Numbered from the stretch's first letter, positions 1 through 9,723 are shown. The stretch: 64,000 bases of DNA from Mycolicibacterium senegalense (GCF_019645875.1 NZ_CP081000.1:1364001-1428000); one strand, 5' to 3'. The notes: generated from the letters alone by a model not told the origin. Translations and numbers: made by a program.

Positions 1-131
1 TGGCTGATCACCCCGACGCCCGGTCCGCGTGTCGCGCCGCCGGCATCGCAGACTCCGACCAAGGTCCCTACCTGCATGCGCTGAGCGTGCTGGTGTCCTC
101 GAAGATGCTCATCCCCGGGAACTCACAATGA
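1..131 (+). CDS. mftB: mycofactocin system protein MftB, 3' end only
   Basis: The reading frame enters from the left edge (first full codon at base 3) and ends with TGA at 129-131. The last residues read LVSSKMLIPGNSQ. Its stop overlaps the mftC start as ATGA, the tight coupling expected of mftB-mftC. In the family MftB is a small RRE-type chaperone that binds the precursor peptide MftA and presents it to MftC. The call rests on position immediately before an unmistakable mftC and on the frame; too little is present to see the fold. Confidence 0.8.
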   Translation, partial: ADHPDARSACRAAGIADSDQGPYLHALSVLVSSKMLIPGNSQ

Positions 132-1306
132 CTTCTGTTGCCCCTGTGCCCAGGCTCGTCGATCAATTCGAGAGCGGGCTCGACGCCCCGATCTGCCTGA
201 CCTGGGAGCTCACCTACGCCTGCAACCTGGCGTGCGTGCACTGCCTGTCCTCCTCGGGCAAGCGGGATCCGCGCGAGCTGTCCACGCAGCAGTGCAAGGA
301 CATCATCGACGAGCTGGAACGCATGCAGGTGTTCTACGTGAACATCGGCGGCGGCGAACCCACTGTGCGCCCGGACTTCTGGGAACTGGTCGACTACGCG
401 ACCGAGCACCACGTCGGGGTCAAGTTCTCCACCAACGGTGTGCGCATCACGCCGGAGGTGGCCGCCAAGCTCGCCGCCAGCGACTACGTCGACGTGCAGA
501 TCTCACTGGACGGGGCCAACGCCGAGGTCAACGACGCGGTGCGCGGCAAGGGCTCGTTCGACATGGCCGTGCGCGCGCTGGAAAACCTTGCCGCCGCAGG
601 CTTTTCCGATGCCAAGATCTCGGTCGTGGTGACTCGCCACAACGTCGACCAGCTCGACGAGTTCAAGGCGCTGGCCGACCGTTACGGGGCCACGCTGCGG
701 ATCACCCGGCTGCGTCCGTCGGGCCGCGGTGCCGATGTCTGGGACGAGCTGCACCCGACCGCGGACCAGCAGCGCCAGCTGTACAACTGGTTGGTCGCCA
801 ATGGTGAGCGGGTGCTGACCGGCGATTCGTTCTTCCACCTGTCGGGGCTGGGCGAGCCCGGCGCGCTGGCCGGGCTGAACCTGTGTGGGGCCGGTCGTGT
901 GGTGTGCCTGATCGACCCGGTGGGCGACGTCTACGCCTGCCCGTTCGCCATCCACGACAAGTTCCTGGCCGGAAACATCTTGGAAGATAACGGTTTCCAG
1001 AACGTCTGGCAGAACTCCACCCTGTTCCGCGAGCTGCGCGAGCCGCAGTCGGCCGGTGCCTGCAGCGGCTGCGGACATTACGATGCCTGCCGTGGCGGCT
1101 GCATGGCGGCCAAGTTCTTCACCGGTCTGCCGATGGACGGACCGGACCCCGAGTGCGTCGAAGGCTGGGGCGAGCCCGCCCTGGCTCAGGAGCGCACCAA
1201 ACCCAAGCCCAGCGGTGACCACTCCCGCGGCACCAAACAAGGCCCGGTGGCACTGAAGTTGCTGACCAAGCCGCCCGCCCGCATCTGTAACGAAAGTCCG
1301 GTATAA
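128..1306 (+). CDS. mftC: mycofactocin radical SAM maturase MftC
   Basis: 392 aa radical SAM/SPASM enzyme. The cluster-binding motif C-x3-C-x2-C is at residues 32-39 (CNLACVHC), followed by a GGGEPT loop that contacts SAM. The C-terminal half carries the extra cysteines of a SPASM domain (CGAGR, CPF, CSGCG, CRGGC). In the known pathway MftC oxidatively decarboxylates the C-terminal Tyr of MftA and then crosslinks it to the neighbouring Val. I chose ATG 128 because it overlaps the mftB stop; the frame stays open to base 29, but that extension lies inside mftB. First complete gene of the cluster. Confidence 0.96.
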   Translation: MTSVAPVPRLVDQFESGLDAPICLTWELTYACNLACVHCLSSSGKRDPRELSTQQCKDIIDELERMQVFYVNIGGGEPTVRPDFWELVDYATEHHVGVKFSTNGVRITPEVAAKLAASDYVDVQISLDGANAEVNDAVRGKGSFDMAVRALENLAAAGFSDAKISVVVTRHNVDQLDEFKALADRYGATLRITRLRPSGRGADVWDELHPTADQQRQLYNWLVANGERVLTGDSFFHLSGLGEPGALAGLNLCGAGRVVCLIDPVGDVYACPFAIHDKFLAGNILEDNGFQNVWQNSTLFRELREPQSAGACSGCGHYDACRGGCMAAKFFTGLPMDGPDPECVEGWGEPALAQERTKPKPSGDHSRGTKQGPVALKLLTKPPARICNESPV

Positions 1307-1310
1307 ATCC

Positions 1311-2501
1311 ATGGCCCGTGATACCTGGTTCGAGACCGTCGCCATCGCCCAGCAGCGGGCGAAGAAGCGGCTGCCCAAGTCTGCCTACTCGTCGCTGATC
1401 TCTGCCAGTGAGAAGGGTGTGACGGTCTCCGACAACGTGGAGTCGTTCGCCGAGCTCGGGTTCGCCCCGCACGTGGTGGGCGCCACCGAGAAGCGTGAGA
1501 TGGCGACAACCGTGATGGGGCAAGACATCTCGATGCCGGTCATCATCTCGCCGACGGGTGTGCAGGCCGTGGACCCCGACGGTGAGGTGGCCGTGGCCCG
1601 CGCGGCGGCGGCCCGTGGCACCGCCATGGGGCTGTCCTCCTTCGCCAGCAAGCCGATGGAGGAAGTCACCGCCGTCAACGACAAGATCTTCTTCCAGATC
1701 TATTGGCTCGGGTCCCGCGACGAGATCGCCGAGCGGGTGCAGCGCGCCAAGGACGCGGGCGCGGTCGGGCTCATCGCCACGACCGACTGGAGCTTCAGCC
1801 ACGGCCGCGACTGGGGTAGCCCGAAGATCCCGGAGCGAATGGACCTGCGCACGATGTTGCGGATGTCTCCGGAGGTGCTCACCAAGCCCCGCTGGTTGTG
1901 GAGCTTCGGCAAGCACCTGCGTCCGCCGGACCTGCGCGTGCCCAACCAGGGCCGGCGTGGTGAGCCGGGGCCGACCTTCTTCGAGGCCTACGGGCAGTGG
2001 ATGGGTACCCCGCCGCCGACCTGGGAGGACATCGCCTGGCTGCGTGAGCAGTGGGGCGGTCCTTTCCTGCTCAAGGGCATGGTGCGCGTCGACGACGCCA
2101 AACGTGCCGTGGATGCGGGTGTTTCGGCCATAACGGTGTCCAACCACGGCGGCAACAACCTGGACGGCACGCCTGCGGCGATCCGTTGCCTGCCCGCCAT
2201 CGCCGAGGCGGTGGGGGACCAGGTCGAGGTTTTGCTGGACGGCGGGATCCGCCGCGGCAGCGATGTCGTGAAGGCGGTGGCGCTGGGTGCCCGTGCGGTG
2301 ATGATCGGACGCGCCTACCTGTGGGGGCTGGCCGCCAACGGTCAGGCCGGTGTCGAGAACGTGCTGGACATCCTCAGCGGCGGCATCGACTCGGCGCTGC
2401 GCGGGTTGGGCAAGTCTTCGATCCACGACCTGACGCCGGACGACATCCTGGTTCCCGAGGGCTTCACCCGGACCCTCGGCGTGCCGCGCACCGACTCCTG
2501 A
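1311..2501 (+). CDS. mftD: premycofactocin synthase MftD, FMN-dependent alpha-hydroxy acid dehydrogenase family
   Basis: 396 aa TIM-barrel flavoprotein. The ISPTGVQ stretch near the N-terminus, the VSNHGGNNLDG motif (substrate and FMN base side) and LLDGGIRRGSDVVKA with GARAVMIGR (phosphate binding) are those of the lactate/glycolate oxidase superfamily. In the pathway MftD oxidatively deaminates the AHDP intermediate to premycofactocin, creating the redox-active keto lactam. It starts 4 nt after mftC, so it is co-transcribed. Length and motifs are normal for the family. Confidence 0.95.
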   Translation: MARDTWFETVAIAQQRAKKRLPKSAYSSLISASEKGVTVSDNVESFAELGFAPHVVGATEKREMATTVMGQDISMPVIISPTGVQAVDPDGEVAVARAAAARGTAMGLSSFASKPMEEVTAVNDKIFFQIYWLGSRDEIAERVQRAKDAGAVGLIATTDWSFSHGRDWGSPKIPERMDLRTMLRMSPEVLTKPRWLWSFGKHLRPPDLRVPNQGRRGEPGPTFFEAYGQWMGTPPPTWEDIAWLREQWGGPFLLKGMVRVDDAKRAVDAGVSAITVSNHGGNNLDGTPAAIRCLPAIAEAVGDQVEVLLDGGIRRGSDVVKAVALGARAVMIGRAYLWGLAANGQAGVENVLDILSGGIDSALRGLGKSSIHDLTPDDILVPEGFTRTLGVPRTDS

Positions 2502-2635
2502 CGGCCGGCCCCGGCGCGTCGCGGCGTGGCGTGACAGGGGTGGCAGAAGGGACGTACGTGATGTTCATGGCGGCTGTCGGAGAAAGCTAAGGCAAATCAA
2601 TTGCTGCTCGGGCTCCAACAATTGGCGCACAGTAG
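2502..2635. other. 134-nt gap inside the mycofactocin cluster
   Basis: This is the only sizeable break in an otherwise tightly packed gene set. It contains two CAATTG-type short palindromes (around 2598 and 2619) but no convincing terminator stem and no clear promoter. It could hold a weak internal promoter for mftE-F-G; I cannot demonstrate one. Confidence 0.4.
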
Positions 2636-3379
2636 GTGAATTCGGCCTACGATCGGCACGTGGCTTTCCCCAGCGGGCTCGGGAACTCAACGTCGAGACA
2701 GCTACGCAGCATGTCGCCAATGTTGATCATCCCCGTGGGCTCTACCGAGCAACATGGTCCGCACCTGCCTCTGGACACCGACACCCGGATCGCGACAGCC
2801 GTCGCCCGGGAGGTCCTCGAGCAGCTCGACGACGCCTCGACCGGCGACTGGATGGTCGCCCCGCCCGTGTACTACGGCGCCAGCGGCGAGCACGAGGGGT
2901 TCCCCGGCACGGTATCGATCGGCACTCCCGCTTTGCGGTCGTTGCTGGTGGAGTACGGCCGCTCTGCCTCCAGCTGGGCCGGCCGACTCGTCTACGTCAA
3001 TGGTCACGGGGGCAATGTGGAAGCGCTGGTCGCCGCGGTGACCCTGTTGCGCCAGGAGGGCCGCGACGTTGGCTGGGTCCCGTGCATTGCCACGGGTGCC
3101 GACGCCCATGCGGGGCACACCGAAACATCTGTATTGCTACATATTTCGCCCGGCGATGTCTGGACCGATGACCTGACCGTGGGGAACACGGCCCCGCTGG
3201 CCGAGCTGATGCCTGCGATGCGCAGTGGTGGGATCGCGGCTGTCAGCGAAGTCGGGGTACTCGGTGACCCGACAACCGCCACGGCTGCCGAGGGGGAGCG
3301 TATCTTTGCTGAGATGGTCAACGGCTGCGCCGGTCGGATTAGGCGGTGGCAGCCCGACCGGAACGGATTGCTGACATGA
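2636..3379 (+). CDS. mftE: mycofactocin precursor peptide peptidase MftE, creatininase family
   Basis: 247 aa. The metal-binding signatures of the creatininase family are visible: [15 protein letters not shown] near residue 35, VNGHGGN near 120 and HAGHTETS near 155. In the known pathway MftE cleaves the modified MftA to release the C-terminal dipeptide-derived core AHDP. The GTG at 2636 gives an N-terminus beginning MNSAYDRHV, as I recall for mycobacterial MftE; a second GTG at 2660 is possible. Its stop overlaps the mftF start as ATGA. Confidence 0.93.
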   Translation: MNSAYDRHVAFPSGLGNSTSRQLRSMSPMLIIPVGSTEQHGPHLPLDTDTRIATAVAREVLEQLDDASTGDWMVAPPVYYGASGEHEGFPGTVSIGTPALRSLLVEYGRSASSWAGRLVYVNGHGGNVEALVAAVTLLRQEGRDVGWVPCIATGADAHAGHTETSVLLHISPGDVWTDDLTVGNTAPLAELMPAMRSGGIAAVSEVGVLGDPTTATAAEGERIFAEMVNGCAGRIRRWQPDRNGLLT

Positions 3380-4788
3380 CCGGACCGAGGCTGCCCGACG
3401 GCTTTGCCGTGCAGGTGGACCGCCGGGTCAAGGTCCTCGGCGCCGGCGCGGCGCTGCTCGGCGGCTCACCGACCCGGTTGCTGCGGTTGGCGCCGACGGC
3501 GCAGACCATGCTCAACGGTGGCCGCTTGGAGGTACACGACGCCCAGAGCGCGCAACTGGCGCGGACTTTGCTCGACGCCACGGTCGCCCACCCCCGTCCG
3601 CCCAGTGGGCCGTCTCATCGCGACGTGACGGTGGTTATCCCGGTGCGCGACAACGTATCCGGTCTGCACCGGCTGATCGCCGCGCTGCGCGGGCTACGGG
3701 TGATCGTCGTCGACGACGGCTCGGCGGTGCCGGTCGCGCAATCGGAGTTCGCCGGGATGCACTGCGATGTCCAGGTGCTCCGGCACCTCCGCAGCAACGG
3801 TCCGGCGGCCGCCCGCAACACCGGGCTGGCAGCGTCCGAGACCGACTTCGTGGCGTTCCTCGACTCGGACGTGGTGCCGCGGCGCGGGTGGCTGGAGGCG
3901 TTGCTCGGACACTTCTGCGACCCGGCGGTCGCGCTGGTGGCGCCGCGCATCGTCGGGCTGCACACCGCCGACAATGTGGTCGCCCGGTACGAGGCCGTGC
4001 GTTCGTCGTTGGACCTCGGGGTGCGGGAGGCGCCGGTGGTGCCCTACGGCCCGGTGTCCTACGTCCCGAGCGCAGCCATCATCTGCCGGCGGTCTGCGCT
4101 GGCCGCGGTGGGCGGGTTCGACGAGACCATGCAGTCCGGCGAGGACGTCGACCTGTGCTGGCGTCTGGTCGAGTCGGGCGCGCGGCTGCGGTACGAGCCG
4201 ATCGCGCTGGTGGCCCACGACCACCGGACGGATCTGCGAGAGTGGTTCAACCGCAAGGCTTTCTACGGGACATCGGCAGCGCCGCTGAGTGTCCGCCACC
4301 CCGGTAAGACCGCCCCTGTGGTGATCTCGGGCTGGACGCTGATGGTGTGGCTGTTCCTGGCCATGGGGTCGTGTTTCGGTTATCTGGGCTCGGTGGTGAT
4401 CGCGATCATCACCGGTCGGCGGATCGCGCGCTCGCTCAGTACCGTCGAGACAGAACCCACGGAGGTCGCCGCGGTGACCGCACGCGGACTCTGGTCGGCG
4501 GCCCTGCAGTTGTGTTCGGCGATCTGCCGGCACTACTGGCCCGTGGCGCTGATCGCCGCCCTGCTGTTCCGGCGGGCCAGGCATGCGGTCCTGGTGGCCG
4601 CGGTGCTCGACGGGGTGGTCGACTGGGCGAGCCGGCGCGGCAATGCCGACGATGACACCAAACCGGTCGGCCTGCTGGCCCACATCCTGCTCAAGCGTCT
4701 GGATGACCTGGCCTACGGCATCGGGCTGTGGACCGGTGTGGTGCGCGAACGCCGGCTTGGTGCCCTCAAGCCGCAGCTGCGGAGCTAG
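3376..4788 (+). CDS. mftF: mycofactocin glycosyltransferase MftF
   Basis: 470 aa GT2-family glycosyltransferase. The N-terminal 80 residues (PqqD-like in the family) are followed by the catalytic domain with VVDDGS, FLDSDV (DxD-type) and a [10 protein letters not shown] motif, then hydrophobic segments around residues 315-345 and near 370-400 that should tether it to the membrane. In the pathway MftF adds a beta-1,4-glucan chain to mycofactocin. I chose ATG 3376, overlapping the mftE stop; an upstream GTG at 3346 would add ten residues inside mftE. Confidence 0.93.
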   Translation: MTGPRLPDGFAVQVDRRVKVLGAGAALLGGSPTRLLRLAPTAQTMLNGGRLEVHDAQSAQLARTLLDATVAHPRPPSGPSHRDVTVVIPVRDNVSGLHRLIAALRGLRVIVVDDGSAVPVAQSEFAGMHCDVQVLRHLRSNGPAAARNTGLAASETDFVAFLDSDVVPRRGWLEALLGHFCDPAVALVAPRIVGLHTADNVVARYEAVRSSLDLGVREAPVVPYGPVSYVPSAAIICRRSALAAVGGFDETMQSGEDVDLCWRLVESGARLRYEPIALVAHDHRTDLREWFNRKAFYGTSAAPLSVRHPGKTAPVVISGWTLMVWLFLAMGSCFGYLGSVVIAIITGRRIARSLSTVETEPTEVAAVTARGLWSAALQLCSAICRHYWPVALIAALLFRRARHAVLVAAVLDGVVDWASRRGNADDDTKPVGLLAHILLKRLDDLAYGIGLWTGVVRERRLGALKPQLRS

Positions 4789-4794
4789 AACCAA

Positions 4795-6210
4795 TTGACC
4801 GATGTCCTGATCGTCGGCGCCGGAAGCGCCGGTTCAGTTCTGGCTGAACGGCTTTCCAGCGATCCCGATTGCCGCGTCACCGTCGTCGAGTCCGGCCCGG
4901 CGCCGAGTGACCCGCGGGTGGAAGCGCAGATCACCGACGCCCTGCGGCTGCCGATCGGGGCGGCCAGCTCGGTGGTGCGCCACTACGCGTCGGTTCTGAC
5001 GGATAACCCGCCGCGGCTTACCCAGATCATGCGCGGTGCGGTCGTCGGTGGTTCCGGTGCGGTCAACGGCGGCTACTTCTGCCGGGGGCTGCCGACGGAC
5101 TTCGACCGGTGGGCGGTACCCGGGTGGGGCTGGGACGACGTGCTTCCGCACTTCCGTGCCATCGAGACCGACCTGGATTTCGGCACCGCGTTGCACTGCG
5201 ACACCGGCCCGATCACTGTCCGTCGGGTACGCGAATTCGACGGTTGCACAGCGTCATTCGTCGATGCTGCGACACGCGCCGGATTCGGTTGGATCGACGA
5301 TCTGAACGGTTCGGACGCCGGTGCGGCGTTGCCGGCCGGCGTGGGCGCGGTCCCGTTGAACATCAACGGCGGCACCAGAGTCGGGCCGGGCGGCGCCTAC
5401 CTGAAGCCGGCGTTGGGGCGGCCGAATCTCGACCTCCGTGCCGATACCCGGGTCCAGCGGGTGTTGTTCCGGGGGAACCGAGCGGTCGGGGTCGCCTGCG
5501 CGGACGGTTCTGTTCTGCGCGCTGATCGAATTGTGCTGTGCTCCGGCGCGATTGGCTCGGCACACCTGCTGCTGCTGTCGGGTGTCGGGCCCCCGTCCGA
5601 CCTGGAGCCGCTGGGCGTTCCGGTGGTGGCCGGCCTGCCGGTCGGTATGCACACCGTGGATCACCCGGAGTGGGTTCTTCCGGTGTCGTGGGTACCCACC
5701 CATGACCTGCCGCCGTTGGAGGCGGTCCTCACCACATCGGAGGGCATCGAGGTTCGTCCGTACACGGCCGGCTTCGCGGCGATGGTGCACGGGCCCGGGC
5801 ATGACCCCGCAGAGCTTCCGCACCTCGGGGTGGCGCTCATGCGTCCGCACTCGCGGGGCCGGGTCCGGTTGGCGTCGGCGGATCCGAACGTGGCGCCGGT
5901 GATCGAGCACCGCTACGACACGGTGGCAGCTGATGTCGACGCCCTGCGGCAGGGGTCCCAGTTGGCCCGCGAATTGGTCAGCTGTACAACCGAAGTCGGT
6001 GAGGCGTCGTGGTCTACGTCGCAGCATCTGGCCGGAACCGCTCCGATGGGAACCGGGCCGCAGGCAGTAGTCGACCCGACGTGCCGCGTGCTGGGCGTCG
6101 AGGGCCTCTGGGTGGTGGACGGGTCGATCATGCCCGCGATCACCAGCCGCGGCCCGCACGCGACCATTGCCATGATCGGTCATCGGGCGGCGGAGTTTCT
6201 CGCCGCTTGA
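4795..6210 (+). CDS. mftG: mycofactocin-associated GMC oxidoreductase MftG
   Basis: 471 aa GMC-family flavoprotein with TTG start, 6 nt after mftF. The FAD-binding dinucleotide fold is at the very N-terminus (VGAGSAGSVLAERL), the second GMC signature is GGSGAVNGGYF, and the C-terminus has HLAGTAPMG and GPHATIAMIGHRAAEFL with the active-site His region. MftG is thought to reoxidise mycofactocinol and pass electrons to the respiratory chain. The 3' end overlaps the convergent MFS gene by 71 nt. Confidence 0.93.
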   Translation: MTDVLIVGAGSAGSVLAERLSSDPDCRVTVVESGPAPSDPRVEAQITDALRLPIGAASSVVRHYASVLTDNPPRLTQIMRGAVVGGSGAVNGGYFCRGLPTDFDRWAVPGWGWDDVLPHFRAIETDLDFGTALHCDTGPITVRRVREFDGCTASFVDAATRAGFGWIDDLNGSDAGAALPAGVGAVPLNINGGTRVGPGGAYLKPALGRPNLDLRADTRVQRVLFRGNRAVGVACADGSVLRADRIVLCSGAIGSAHLLLLSGVGPPSDLEPLGVPVVAGLPVGMHTVDHPEWVLPVSWVPTHDLPPLEAVLTTSEGIEVRPYTAGFAAMVHGPGHDPAELPHLGVALMRPHSRGRVRLASADPNVAPVIEHRYDTVAADVDALRQGSQLARELVSCTTEVGEASWSTSQHLAGTAPMGTGPQAVVDPTCRVLGVEGLWVVDGSIMPAITSRGPHATIAMIGHRAAEFLAA

Positions 6211-7771
6211 TCCGGCGGACGAACCGCAGCTGTTCACCGTCGCGGCCCGGTGCCCAAATTCCGACGAACGCCGCCGCCACGGCCAGTACCACCGCCATCA
6301 CCAGCATGGCCGCGTTGGCGGCGTCGAGAAACGCCTGCTTGGCGAGTTCGGTGACGGCTTCGCCTCGCGGGCCCAGATGCGCGGCCACCGACAGGGCTTC
6401 GGCCAGCGAGCTCAGGATGGGGTCGCGCACTTCGGCGGGCAGCCCGGTCAGCTCGGGGGCCAACTGGTTCTGATAGTGGGCGGCCAGGATCGAGCCGGCC
6501 ACCGCGATGCCCAGCGCCGCACCGACTTCCCGGGTGGTGTCGTTGACGGCGGAGGCCACCCCCTGCTTGTCGTCCGGAACCGCGCCCATGATGGCCGATG
6601 TGGTCGGCGCCGTGCACATGCCGATGCCGATGCTCATGATCACCAGCGGCCAGGCGTATTGCGGATAGCTGGAGTCGATTTCGAGCCAACGCATGCACAC
6701 GAGGCCGGCCGAGATGATCAGGAGGCCGACGAACACGCAGGTGCGCAACCCCAGCCGGGGCAGATACAGGTGCGTGGTGGCGCTGAGGATCAACAGAGGT
6801 ACGGCCAACGGGCACAGCGCTATTGCGGTTTGGATCGGGCTATAGCCCATCACCAGCTGGATGTATTGCATGCTGACGTAGAAGTAGCCGAAGTTCACGA
6901 AGAACAGGAATGTCACGCCCACCGCGCCGGTTGCGAAGTCGGGCTTGGCGAACAGCCGCACGTCGAGCAGGGGGTGTCGCTGCCGCAGCTGTACCACGGT
7001 GAACGCGGCGGCCAAGACGACGCCTGCGGACAGGCAACCCCACACCACCGGGTGCGTCCAACCCCGCATCGGCGCCTCCACCACGCCGAGCACGAAGACC
7101 GCCACCGCAGCGCCGATCAGGATGGCGCCGAGCCAATCCACCGGGGCGCTCTGTTCGTCGCGTGAGGAGGGCACGGTGCAGGTCAATACGAACAAACCCA
7201 CCCCGGCGCCGACGAATGTGACGAAGATGGACTGCCATTGCCAGAGATGCAGCAGGCCGCCGGTGACCAGGAAGCCGACGATGGCTCCCGATCCGACCAC
7301 GCCGGCCCAGATGCCAACCGCCTTGTTGCGCTCCGCCTTTGGGAATGCCGCGGTCAGAAGGGACAGGGTGGCCGGCATGATGAAGGCCGCGCCGGCCCCG
7401 GCCACCGCACGCGCTGCGATCAGTTGAGCGGGACTGTCGAAGATCAGCGGCGCCGCCGAGGCCAGCACGAAGACCACGAGCCCGGTCAGCAGGGCGCCGC
7501 GGCGGCCGTAGCGGTCACCGATCGCCCCGGCCGGTAGCAGCAGGCAGGCGAGCACCAGGGTATAGCCGTCGATCACCCAGGTGAGTTGGGCTTGGGTGGC
7601 CGAGGTCTGGCGGGCGATGTCGGGCAGTGCGGCATTGAGCGCCACCATCGACGCGATCACGATGGAGACGTCCATGCAGGCGACGGCGAGCAGCCAGTAC
7701 CGCTGCTTGATCGTCAGATCCGCCATGCGCGGGTCGCTATCCTGGCTGGACTCGACCAGGGTGCCGGACAT
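6140..7771 (-). CDS. MFS drug/solute efflux transporter, 14-TM DHA2 (EmrB/QacA) type
   Basis: 543 aa polytopic membrane protein. The N-terminal half has the DHA2 pattern LTWVIDGYTLVLACLLLPAG followed by GDRYGRRG (motif A), and GIWAGVVGSGAIVG resembles motif C of antiporters. The start ATG 7771 has a GGAGG-type ribosome site a few bases upstream. A TetR regulator is divergent across 84 bp containing a perfect palindrome, so drug- or metabolite-induced derepression is the likely control. Substrate cannot be told from sequence. The last 23 codons run into mftG on the other strand. Confidence 0.88.
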   Translation of the reverse strand: MSGTLVESSQDSDPRMADLTIKQRYWLLAVACMDVSIVIASMVALNAALPDIARQTSATQAQLTWVIDGYTLVLACLLLPAGAIGDRYGRRGALLTGLVVFVLASAAPLIFDSPAQLIAARAVAGAGAAFIMPATLSLLTAAFPKAERNKAVGIWAGVVGSGAIVGFLVTGGLLHLWQWQSIFVTFVGAGVGLFVLTCTVPSSRDEQSAPVDWLGAILIGAAVAVFVLGVVEAPMRGWTHPVVWGCLSAGVVLAAAFTVVQLRQRHPLLDVRLFAKPDFATGAVGVTFLFFVNFGYFYVSMQYIQLVMGYSPIQTAIALCPLAVPLLILSATTHLYLPRLGLRTCVFVGLLIISAGLVCMRWLEIDSSYPQYAWPLVIMSIGIGMCTAPTTSAIMGAVPDDKQGVASAVNDTTREVGAALGIAVAGSILAAHYQNQLAPELTGLPAEVRDPILSSLAEALSVAAHLGPRGEAVTELAKQAFLDAANAAMLVMAVVLAVAAAFVGIWAPGRDGEQLRFVRRIKRRETPPPDDRSWQWSRAGRGW

Positions 7772-7800
7772 GCTTCGCCCTCCTGCGTCGATGAAGTTCT

Positions 7801-7815
7801 GAGACTAACAGTCTC
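7801..7815. promoter_or_regulatory. candidate TetR operator between pump and regulator
   Basis: GAGACTAACAGTCTC is a perfect 6-3-6 palindrome in the divergent intergenic region between the MFS gene and the tetR gene. A weaker related site, AGAC followed by GTCT, lies at about 7823-7835. The position is what is expected for a TetR operator that shuts off both genes. Confidence 0.6.
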
Positions 7816-7855
7816 GGAGCAAGACGGTAAGTCTCTTTTAGGAAGGTGCAGGCGA

Positions 7856-8485
7856 ATGGCTGCCGAAAGCGCTGACCCGCGCCCCGCCCGGTCCCGGGCC
7901 CGGCTGCTGGAGGCGGCGACCGCGCTGTTGCGGTCGGGCGGACCCAGCGCGGTGACCGTCGACGCCGTGACAAAGCACGCCAATGTGGCCAGGGCGACGT
8001 TGTACCGGCACTTCCCGAGCGGAAACGACTTGCTGGCAGCGGCATTTCGCGCGCTCATTCCGGCGGCGCCGATGCCGCCGGAGGACGGAACGCTGCGCGA
8101 CCGGCTGATCGCGCTGGTTCAGGCGCAGGCCGATTCGATCGCCGAGGCGCCGATCAGTATCACCGCGATGTCGTGGTTGGCGCTGGGCGGGGATCTGGAG
8201 AAGCTGCCGTGGCGGACCGGTGACAGCGATGAGGTGCGGACGCTGCGCGAGCGGGTGGCCGAGCAGTATGCGAAGCCGTTCGAGGCGATCTTCGACAGCC
8301 CCGAGGCCATCGCCGAGCTCGGCGAGGTCGATCGCACCATGGCCGCCGCGCTGCTCCTTGGCCCGATCGTGCTGGGCAAGCTCAGCACTCTGGCGGAGTT
8401 CGACTACGCCAGTTGTGTGCAGGCCGCGGTGGATGGCTTTCTGGCCACCCACCGTCGGACCAAAGCGGCTCAGCGCAGCGAGTAA
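7856..8485 (+). CDS. TetR-family transcriptional regulator
   Basis: 209 aa. The N-terminal 60 residues form the TetR helix-turn-helix: RARLLEAATALLRSGG, then AVTVDAVTKHANVARATLYRHF with the typical ATLYRHF recognition helix. The C-terminal ligand domain is not identifiable by eye. ATG 7856 is chosen because the palindrome and GGAAGGTG-like ribosome site precede it; the longer open frame runs back into the pump gene. It is divergent from the MFS pump, which is therefore its probable target. Its end overlaps the convergent P450 gene by 16 nt. Confidence 0.88.
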   Translation: MAAESADPRPARSRARLLEAATALLRSGGPSAVTVDAVTKHANVARATLYRHFPSGNDLLAAAFRALIPAAPMPPEDGTLRDRLIALVQAQADSIAEAPISITAMSWLALGGDLEKLPWRTGDSDEVRTLRERVAEQYAKPFEAIFDSPEAIAELGEVDRTMAAALLLGPIVLGKLSTLAEFDYASCVQAAVDGFLATHRRTKAAQRSE

Positions 8486-9723
8486 CGAATCGGCAGGTGC
8501 TTGAGCCCGCCGACGAATGTCGTCGCGGAAAGCTCTGGGGTTCCGGCCAGTTCGATCGAATCCAGGCGGCTCAACAGCTCGGTGAACAAGCTGTTCATCT
8601 CCATTCTGGCCAGCGCCGCTCCCAGACAGAAGTGCACGCCGTAGCCGAAGGCCAGGTGCTTGTTCGGATCTCTCGCGACATCGAAGCGGTGCGGATTGGC
8701 GAACACCTCTTCGTCCCGGTTGCCGGAAACATAAGCCAGATAGACGGATTCGCCCTTGGCGATCGGCACGCCACGCACGGTGGTGTCGGCGGTCGCGGTG
8801 CGCATGAACTCCTTGACCGGGGTGGACCATCGGATCATCTCTTCGACCGCGGTGCCCATCAGACCGGGCTGGGCCTGCAGTCTGGCCAACTGGTCCGGAT
8901 TCTCGATGAGCGCGTGCAGCCCGCCGGAGATGGCGTCCTTGGTGGTGTCGTGGCCCGCGCTGGCGACGATGACGTAGTACGACGCGGTGTCGACGTCGGA
9001 CAGCGGCTCACCGTCCATGGTGCCGTTGGCGATGGCCGACGCCAGGTCCTCGGTCGGGTTGGCGCGGCGCGACGCGGTCAGCGTGGAGAAGTAGGCGAAG
9101 AAATCCATCAACACTGCCAGTTGGTCTTCCAGCGAGCCCCCGTCGCGCTTGTATTCGTCATCGTCGCCGCCGAACATCTCCTGGGTGAGCATGTGCATGC
9201 GGCCAAAGTCCTCTTCGGGCAGCCCGAGCAGGGACATGATCACGTAGAGCGGGAAGTCGACGGCGATGGCGGTGACGAAATCGCATTCGGGCCCGATGTC
9301 GCGCATCTTGTCGACGTAGCGTTTGGCGAGCTCGTCGACCCGAACCTTGAGGGCTCGCATTGCCTTGGGGCGGAACCAATCCGCACCGATGGCCCGTACC
9401 TTGCGGTGGTGCGGGTCGTCCATGTGGATCAGGGTGCGCAGGCCCATGCCCGCCTCGAGTTGCTGCTTGGCCAGATCGTCGGCGGCCGCAGTGGCCAGCA
9501 GCGGCCGGGGTTCGCTGATGAAGAGCTCGTTGTCCCGCTCGATGGCCATGATGTCGGCGTGCTTGGTGATCGCCCAGAACGGCCGGTAGGGCCGGTTGTC
9601 CACCCAGGCCACCGGATTGTTGGCGCGCAAATGGGTCAGCGCGGTGTGCAGTCGCGAATCGTCGGCGTAGGCCGTCGGGTCGGCGAGCACCTTCGCGGCT
9701 TCATCCATTGTCGGCGCGCTCAT
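8470..9723 (-). CDS. cytochrome P450
   Basis: 417 aa soluble bacterial P450. The heme-thiolate loop FGYGVHFCLG places the axial ligand at Cys366; the I-helix oxygen-activation motif is AGHDTT and the K-helix ExxR is EMIR. The start ATG 9723 is preceded by GGGAGGAG. It would need ferredoxin and a reductase, neither of which is nearby. The overall pattern is like mycobacterial P450s acting on hydrophobic or steroid-like substrates, but I cannot assign a CYP family. The upstream palindrome at 9748 may be an operator. Confidence 0.92.
   Translation of the reverse strand: MSAPTMDEAAKVLADPTAYADDSRLHTALTHLRANNPVAWVDNRPYRPFWAITKHADIMAIERDNELFISEPRPLLATAAADDLAKQQLEAGMGLRTLIHMDDPHHRKVRAIGADWFRPKAMRALKVRVDELAKRYVDKMRDIGPECDFVTAIAVDFPLYVIMSLLGLPEEDFGRMHMLTQEMFGGDDDEYKRDGGSLEDQLAVLMDFFAYFSTLTASRRANPTEDLASAIANGTMDGEPLSDVDTASYYVIVASAGHDTTKDAISGGLHALIENPDQLARLQAQPGLMGTAVEEMIRWSTPVKEFMRTATADTTVRGVPIAKGESVYLAYVSGNRDEEVFANPHRFDVARDPNKHLAFGYGVHFCLGAALARMEMNSLFTELLSRLDSIELAGTPELSATTFVGGLKHLPIRYSLR

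Noticed and set aside
1119..2426. 435-aa open frame on the minus strand across mftC/mftD
   Set aside because: Arg/His-rich, lacks any recognisable motif and is the mirror of a well-identified gene in high-GC DNA.
3694..4794. 366-aa minus-strand open frame opposite mftF
   Set aside because: Composition is that of an antisense shadow (His, Arg, Asp, Gln rich); mftF on the other strand has full glycosyltransferase motifs.
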